Shown here one piece after another: positions 58,402 through 64,000 of a stretch of 64,000 nt of DNA; within the stretch, counting starts at the first letter, position 1; each line of letters opens with the position of its first letter. The notes below the pieces were generated by a model. The model was not told the DNA's origin. It saw nothing but the letters and a program-made list of their open reading frames with translations, and ran no database searches. The DNA lies in the NCBI GenBank assembly GCA_024449915.1, contig JAMZAV010001428.1:161001-225000 (forward strand). The letters run 5' to 3'. The position numbers were made by a program, and so were the translations under genes. This DNA is from Sweltsa coloradensis. Taxonomy: Eukaryota; Arthropoda; Insecta; Plecoptera; Chloroperlidae.

Positions 58402-59089
58402 TTTGAATGATTAAATTTGTTAAGTTCAGAGTTGTTTTTTGACATTTTTGGGCCCACGGTCCCCCCAAATTTGCCCCCTTGTGTTTTAAGCGCTAGATAT
58501 TTATAATGGTTAAGAGCATGTTTAATTTCAAGCTTGTACAATTACTACGCCTGAGTAATTACGCGTTTTGATTTTAATTTTGATTTTCCCTGGTCCCAAT
58601 TGCCCGGGTTTGGTTTTGAAAGCTTAAGTGATTGTGCATAAGGTACATCTAAGTGTGGCCCAAGTTTCAAAGTTCTAAGATGAACCGTTTTCTCTGTATA
58701 TAGCGTATTATTCATAAGAGTACGGAATTACCTAGCTTTTGATAATTTTGATTTTTTCCGGTACCCGTTACCCAATTTTGCTTTCCATATTCAAAAGTGA
58801 TGAAGAATGAGAGATATCAAAGTTTATTACACGTTTGAAACTTCTCAGTTTGTAGCGTTTTCTTCGAATGATTAAGTTTTTAAAGTTCCGATAAGTTTTT
58901 TGTCATTTTTGGGCCCATGATCCTCCCCAAATTTACCCCTTTGTGTTTGGGACGCTAGATATGTATAATGGTTACGAGCATGTTTACTTTTAAGTTTGTA
59001 CAAATATCCACGCCTTAGTAATTACGTGTTATGATTATTATCAAAAATTTTATTTTCTCCGGTCCCTGTTGGTTTTGAAAGCAAAAGGC
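58402..59089. repeat. Two diverged tandem units of about 465 bp
   Basis: CATTTTTGGGCCCACGGTCC at about 58442 matches CATTTTTGGGCCCATGATCC at about 58910. GAGGTACATCTAAGTGTGG-like words at 58640 and 59101 give a similar spacing, so the second unit runs into the inverted repeat. Confidence 0.65.
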
Positions 59090-59462
59090 GCACGCTGCGT
59101 CTGAGGTACATCTAAGTGTGGTCCAAACTTCAAAGTTCTAAGATTTACCGTTTTCCTTATAGAGCTCAAATAGCTCCGAGGAGAATTAAGTTACTAGCCA
59201 GCCAGCCAGCCGGAAGGTTTTCGACGATGTTCAGACACTTTTTTTAACAAAGAACGGGTTATCGGATTGGGTTGATTTTTTTTGTGGGTCATGGACCACA
59301 TATCAGGTCATAAACCTAGTTTCAATGTTGTAAATATTTCGGGGCGGCGTGTGCAGATAGCTGAAAACCCCCCAACTCTGGTAGCTGTATATATAGGGCC
59401 GCGAATTCGTCGTTGCCTATAAGCAGTCGCATGCGCTTGCTGAGGGCGACGACCGTCGCCCC
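59090..59462. repeat. Right member of the large inverted repeat pair
   Basis: The inverse of 47138-47525, ending GCGACGACCGTCGCCCC at 59462. It contains CAGCCAGCCAGCCGG and CCACATATCAGGTCAT. Confidence 0.75.
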
Positions 59463-59945
59463 TTATTTAAAGTTTTTTTTTGTGAACAATGCAATCATAA
59501 CAAATCACATTTTATATTTTTATAGGATCATTCCAACTGTTTCAAAGGTAAATCAGAGTTCACTGGGACTGATAAGTTGCTAGGTTGACTAAAAATGTGC
59601 GCCGATTAGAGTGCGACAGTAGGTCTGATTTCATCAAACACAAGGCCTCCAAGCGCGTGAATGAGAAAAACTACTATTTTTACGGTGAATAAGTAATTGA
59701 TAAATTATAGTTCTACGAGATAATAACATGTATATACACATGCCCGTTAGTGGCTTTAAAAACTATAATTACGCAGTTTTAATTGTTTGCCTAATCTCTT
59801 GTGGGTATTGGTAATGGGCGCGTTCAGCTGCTATAGTTAGGCGTGTGGTCTGTTTTATCATCGTAGGTTTATCTCGTCGAGATAGTGTCACTTTTATAGA
59901 GAAATCTGTGTTGTATAAACGGGACCATTAAGTTTGTAAAATGAA
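59463..59945. other. Spacer, no gene recognised
   Basis: AT-rich; no domain-bearing frame. Confidence 0.3.
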
Positions 59946-59976
59946 CTACTACTATTATTATTATTATTATTATTAA

Positions 59977-60050
<74 letters not shown>
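59946..60050. repeat. ATT microsatellite
   Basis: About 34 copies of ATT with one interruption near 59977. The LINE coding frame begins to be readable right after it, so the microsatellite marks or replaced the 5' break of that LINE. Confidence 0.9.
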
Positions 60051-60617
60051 GCTACTAACTGTAGCCAATTATATGATGCAATTTACATTAATTTTAAATC
60101 GGCTTATGATAATGCTTCATACACTAGAGAGAATAAAGGTAAACAAAGAGTAAGCAAAACGTGGGTGACAAAAGAACTCCTCAAATTAATGAAAGAAAGA
60201 GACCATGCGTTTCAAAAATGGAAAAAGTGTCCACAGTTAAGTGTGTTTAAGAATGTGTATAGGAATAATTACAACAAGTTAAGAAATACTGTTAACAAAA
60301 AAATACTTGAAAGAAAAAGGCAATATTGTTTTAATCTATTAGAAAGAGATAGAAACAGTATGAGGGACACATGGCAAAACATCAATAGTCTTGTTGGAAG
60401 AAAAAAACAAAAATCAGTAGAGGAAATTATAGATAAATACCTCGGTAAACGCGAAACGATACCAAACATAGTAGACGCATTCGCTAATACTTTTGGTGAC
60501 GAAATTGAAAATACAATCCACCGGTGTGACATCCAATGTGTTGATTACGCTACGAGAGAAGATGCGTATGATAGACAGCTCCAATCAATGTACATTCCTC
60601 CGGTTAGTGTAGCTTAA
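60051..60617 (+). pseudogene. LINE ORF2, linker between endonuclease and RT
   Basis: The frame is open upstream of the GTG at 60165 through the microsatellite edge (CSQLYDAIYINFKSAYDNAS). It continues with WVTKELLKLMKERDHAFQKW, a Lys-rich helix typical just after the endonuclease in CR1/Jockey ORF2 proteins, and ends in TAA at 60615-60617. The next segment begins 21 bases later in the same frame, so this stop alone separates them. Confidence 0.65.
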
Positions 60618-60638
60618 GTTAAAGATATAATAAATAGT

Positions 60639-61443
60639 ATGAATAGAGATAAACAGGCTGGCATTGATGGAATTAGAATGAAAGATTTACAAATCATTGC
60701 AGATCAAAGAAGTCCGGTAATAGCGTTGTTTATAAACTTGTCTATAAAAGAAGGAATAATCCCAGATGAGCTGAAAATTTCAATTATAAGACCAATATAT
60801 AAAAAGGGCGATCATTTCGACTATAAAAATTACAGGCCTATTGCAATACTGCCAAGCATTGAAAAAATATTAGAAAGATACGTAGCTGACTGTTTAATAA
60901 ACTATATGACAAAATTTAATATAATTAACAAAAAACAATATGGATTTCAAAAAGGAAAAAGCACAGAAGACCTGTTAAGATCGTTCTCTGACATAATAAA
61001 CTCCAAACTTGATAGTAATTGTCATATAGTATGTAATATGTTCACAGATTTCAAAAAAGCCTTTGATACCCTTGATCACACTATACTCTTAGATGCATTA
61101 CAAAAATTATGCGTACGAGGTACGATTTTAACGTGGTTTGAAAACTATTTGATGAATAGGAAGCTAAAAGTAAAAGTAGGGGATGTGTATTATAGTGAAG
61201 CTAAATCATGTCGCAGTGGCGTACCACAAGGGTCAATTTTGGGTCCTCAACTATATTTAGTATATGTCAACGTTATGGTCAGATATATTGTCAAGTGTTT
61301 ATCTTTTTTTTATGCGGACGACGCTGCATTATTAGCAATACATAAGAACGTCAAACTAGCAGTAGAATATTTGCAGGCAGATTTTATTAATCTCTTGAAA
61401 TGGAACCATGACATGAGACTCATTATCAACGCGGAAAAAAACT
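60639..61443 (+). pseudogene. LINE ORF2, reverse transcriptase domain
   Basis: 268 residues with the RT blocks in order: NYRPIAILPSIEKILER (about residues 64-80), QYGFQKGKSTEDLL (100-113), MFTDFKKAFDTLDH (134-147, catalytic Asp137), SGVPQGSILGP (193-203) and FFYADDAALL (223-232, catalytic Asp pair 227-228). GVPQGSILGP and FKKAFDTLDH are usual for the CR1 group. The catalytic residues are kept. The frame ends by an apparent extra A in the GGAAAAAAACT run at 61435-61445, a likely base-calling spot. Without the shift it reads on as KTRIVHI. The enzyme would copy its own RNA at a nicked target; this copy lacks the nuclease. Confidence 0.85.
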
Positions 61444-61820
61444 AGAATTGTGCATATCTGCCCACCTTTAAACGCCGATCGGAATGCCAGTATAGAGGTA
61501 ATTGCTCACGATTTTAATTGTTTGCACAGAAACGCTGGCAAAGATTTGTTTATATGTTCATGCCAGACAAAAATTACTTCATGTTACAGCCATCCCTATA
61601 TTTAGGTCTTGAAATAGATCGTAGATATTGCTGGGATATTCAAATAGGGAAACTATGCAATAGACTAAGATCTTGTGCTTATCAGCTTTACGCCGTAAAA
61701 GATATCTTATCATTTAAATACCGTAAAATGGTATATATTGCTCTAGCTGAGTCAGTTTTATCGTACGGTATATCGGCTTGGGGTAATGCGTCTTACTCGC
61801 AACTTAAAAATTTAATATCA
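61444..61820 (+). pseudogene. LINE ORF2, C-terminal part up to the insertion
   Basis: After one more frame change near 61590 it reads YLGLEIDRRYCWDIQIGKLC and SFKYRKMVYIALAESVLSYG then ISAWGNASYSQLKNLIS, the thumb-like region with the LLGLxID and SYGISxWG motifs of these LINEs. It is cut after ATATCA at 61820. Confidence 0.75.
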
Positions 61821-62301
61821 CTAGGAAAACGCTTAAGTCCCGCCGCGTTGATGGATGAGCGTAATTTTTTTAAACGAAAAAAGCGTAAAATTGTAATTTT
61901 TTAATAGATCATTTTTCGATTACGCTCAAATTTCACACGAATATATTAACTCATTAAATTAAAGTTCTGTGAAAAAATCATTACAATCGGATAAAGCATG
62001 TAGGTTTTATAAGTCGAAGAATTTTTTAAAAAATCGAAAAAAAAACGTAAAATTGCGATTTTCATGAGAAATAATTTTTTGATCGATTTTCCCCCCCGTG
62101 CAGTTCTTCGTTCAGAGATTTCACAGACCTCCATAAAATTTCATCGCAATTGGTATATTGGTTTAGCCGGAATCGTGTTCACAGACACACAAAAATACAA
62201 AAAAAAGAAAGAAGAAAAAAAAAAAACATTCCGGATTTTTTTCTCCAGTGTAGTGAAATGGAATCTTCGCTTCGCTCGCTACGCTCGCTACGCTCATCCA
62301 A
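61821..62301 (-). mobile_element. Helitron-like element inside the LINE reading frame (481 bp)
   Basis: CTAGGAAAACGCTTAAGTCC at 61821 and the TTGGATGAGCGTAGCG end at 62301. Removing it joins ATATCA to TTACAAAAT and restores NLIS|LQNKIIKMMNEREIVD in frame, so the insertion point is known to the base: A|T, nothing duplicated, nothing lost. Confidence 0.9.
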
Positions 62302-62669
62302 TTACAAAATAAAATTATAAAAATGATGAATGAAAGAGAAATCGTTGATGGGAGATGTGTCTCGGATTTGTATTTACTATTTGATGTTTGCCAGTTAGGA
62401 AATCTTTGTTATAAGCTGTTATTAAAGCATTACTTTGACAAAAAATATAAAATTCTTATTGACCACAAGCCTTCAACTCGAGCCAAAAATGCAGGAATTT
62501 AAACCCGTTACCACCTTTAACAATAAAAAATGGGAAGAGATCGTTAAGCTACTCTGTACCTTTATATTTTAATAAGATTCTTCCAGAAATTAAAGAATTA
62601 GATTCATTTAGAGATATAAAAATTAAATTAAAGACATATTTGCTTCAAAACAATATTATAGTTGAGTGA
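62302..62669 (+). pseudogene. LINE ORF2, C-terminal end after the insertion
   Basis: Reads LQNKIIKMMNEREIVD, then LLLKHYFDKKYKILIDHKPS. After two shifts it reads NKILPEIKELDSFRDIKIKL and KTYLLQNNIIVE before TGA at 62667. The FKxxLKxYLL-type end is the same motif as in the LINE at 3-239. Confidence 0.7.
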
Positions 62670-62997
62670 GGAAATTGTGGTTATGTGATTTTATATTTTA
62701 TGTTTTTCAGGTATTATCAATTTTCTTCATTCGTTCATTATAAATTTTTTCAAATGTAAAAATTTATATCATTATCCATTATTTTTTAGATCACAGTCGG
62801 AAAATTTAATAAACAAATTTCAATTATTTGGGTTAAAGGGTTTTTCAGAAGTGAATAAATCCTTTTTTTTTAATAAACATAGTTCCACAGATAAGTGCAT
62901 GCGCTTTTTGTGGAAAGCGAATGTATGAAACATGAAAGGTTATAAAAAGAAAGAAATGTATCTACAATAATATTATATAAAAAAAAAATATATTTTA

Positions 62998-63029
<32 letters not shown>

Positions 63030-64000
63030 TTTTTATTATTATTTTATTATTATTATTATTATTATTATATTATTATTTTTAAAATTATTTTTTATTTTTA
63101 TTTTATTATTATAGTGGTTCTTTTTTTTGTTAAAACAATCTCGGGTACATTGCGTCCTGGATACAAAAAGGCGGGGAAAGGCCCCCAAGCCCAACAAAAG
63201 TTTTACTTAAACAGCATGAAAACATAATATAGACACATTTTATTGTAGAAAAAATTAAATCAAATTAAAAAATAAAATAAAGTGGTGTGAAAACAAAATC
63301 AAAAAAAGTTTCATCTATAAAAAAGAAATTGTATGGCAAAATTTTTTTAAAGAGAGATGTTTGTTTGAGATTGTGTCTTTTTTGAGGGGGGGATTAAGGC
63401 CTGTGGGCCTTTTCTCTTCCACCCAAACCCATTTTAATTACAACACAAATACATTGCTAAATCAAAAACTTACATTTCACTATTACACAAAGCACTATAA
63501 ATACCAGCAGAATTGGGGAAAAGTGAGAGAGAGAGAGAGGAAGAGAGAGAGAGAGAGAGAGAGAGGAGGAGGGAGGAGAGAGAGAGAGAGAGAGAGAGGG
63601 AGAAGAAAGGAGCGGGAGGGGAAAGAGTGATTACTGCAAAAATCTTCTGACTATGTGGCACTTTTTTGAAGGATGACTGCTTTCGCATGCTGATGTAGAG
63701 ATTTGGAGACAGACCCAGGCATTGTAGGCTGGCAGAGAGGGAAGATGGTATATCCAGTGGCTGAGATCACATGGGCACGACAGTAACATTTTCATTTTCC
63801 AAATTTCTTGTTATTTTTGACTTAAATTTTGATTTTTTCCACCTTGGGTTTTTTCCGGTGTTTAATTTTTTTTACTCAGGGGGATGCAATGTCAATTAAT
63901 ATTAAATTTCTTTAGATTTATCGCATAAAATGATGTCCGGTTTTTTGTGGTTAGGGTTTTTTGTCTGTTAAACTGTTCATCCCAATACTTAAAAATTCTG
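62670..64000. other. AT-rich and low-complexity right edge
   Basis: (ATT)n at about 62998-63115, a (GA)n tract at 63521-63600, and homopolymer-inflated stretches at 62860-63350 and after 63800. No gene recognised; the frames over the GA tract are low-complexity products. Confidence 0.5.

Larger units (their letters stand above)
60051..62669 (+). mobile_element. CR1-group LINE, 5'-truncated, interrupted by a Helitron-like element
   Basis: Coding sequence resumes after the microsatellite and continues to TGA at 62667-62669, with 61821-62301 as insertion. Only ORF2 linker, RT and C-terminal parts are present; the endonuclease is absent. A frame change or stop separates linker and RT (60617), and further shifts occur near 61443, 61590, 62500 and 62575. 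Confidence 0.8.

Noticed and set aside
63361..63688. Arg/Glu-rich and Ser/Leu-rich frames
   Set aside because: They are the two strands of a GA microsatellite.

Overview
The window reads as animal, most likely invertebrate, nuclear DNA. It is AT-rich and intron-bearing, and almost everything in it is built from transposable elements. An arthropod, perhaps a hemipteran insect, is my weak preference: the LINE tails at the left edge and the Gag-like fragment near 9 kb resemble hemipteran elements I know. That is an impression, not a search result. No bacterial operon, rRNA, CRISPR array or intact protein gene was found.

Layout. 0-0.5 kb is the 3' end of a LINE. 2.9-6.7 kb carries the best host-gene candidate: three exons with consensus splice sites and matching phases, coding for a Myb/SANT-like DNA-binding domain, with two frameshifts in exon 2. 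Its first intron holds a 1.7-kb transposon with a perfect 8-bp target duplication. 7.8-9.4 kb is a decayed Gag-like gene split by a tRNA-derived SINE. 11-21 kb and 31-35 kb are dominated by non-autonomous elements that begin TTGGATGAGCG and end CTAG, inserted between A and T without duplication, which is Helitron-like behaviour. 22-28.5 kb and 51-54 kb are homopolymer-inflated and probably badly called sequence; a 30-bp minisatellite lies inside the first block. 35.1-41.3 kb is a hAT-like foldback element (8-bp duplication) carrying a near full-length Jockey-type LINE with its own 12-bp duplication. A second copy of the same foldback, also with an 8-bp duplication, sits at 45.1-46.7 kb inside a TTAA-flanked element. 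47.1-59.5 kb is bounded by two inverted 375-390-bp repeats and holds a 290-bp satellite, foldback elements, nested Helitron-like copies and a 1.07-kb near-perfect palindrome. 60.0-62.7 kb is a LINE whose reverse transcriptase reading frame is interrupted by a Helitron-like copy.

How the parts relate. The repeats are nested, and the nesting gives relative ages: SINE before Helitron-like (18.4 kb), LINE before Helitron-like (61.8 kb), Helitron-like into Helitron-like (50.4 kb), hAT foldback before Jockey LINE (35.3 kb), TTAA element before hAT foldback (45.1 kb). Many frameshifts may be sequencing or assembly indels rather than biology, because repeats that can be compared with cleaner copies in this same window show expanded homopolymers. 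All identifications come from reading the sequence; no database was searched.
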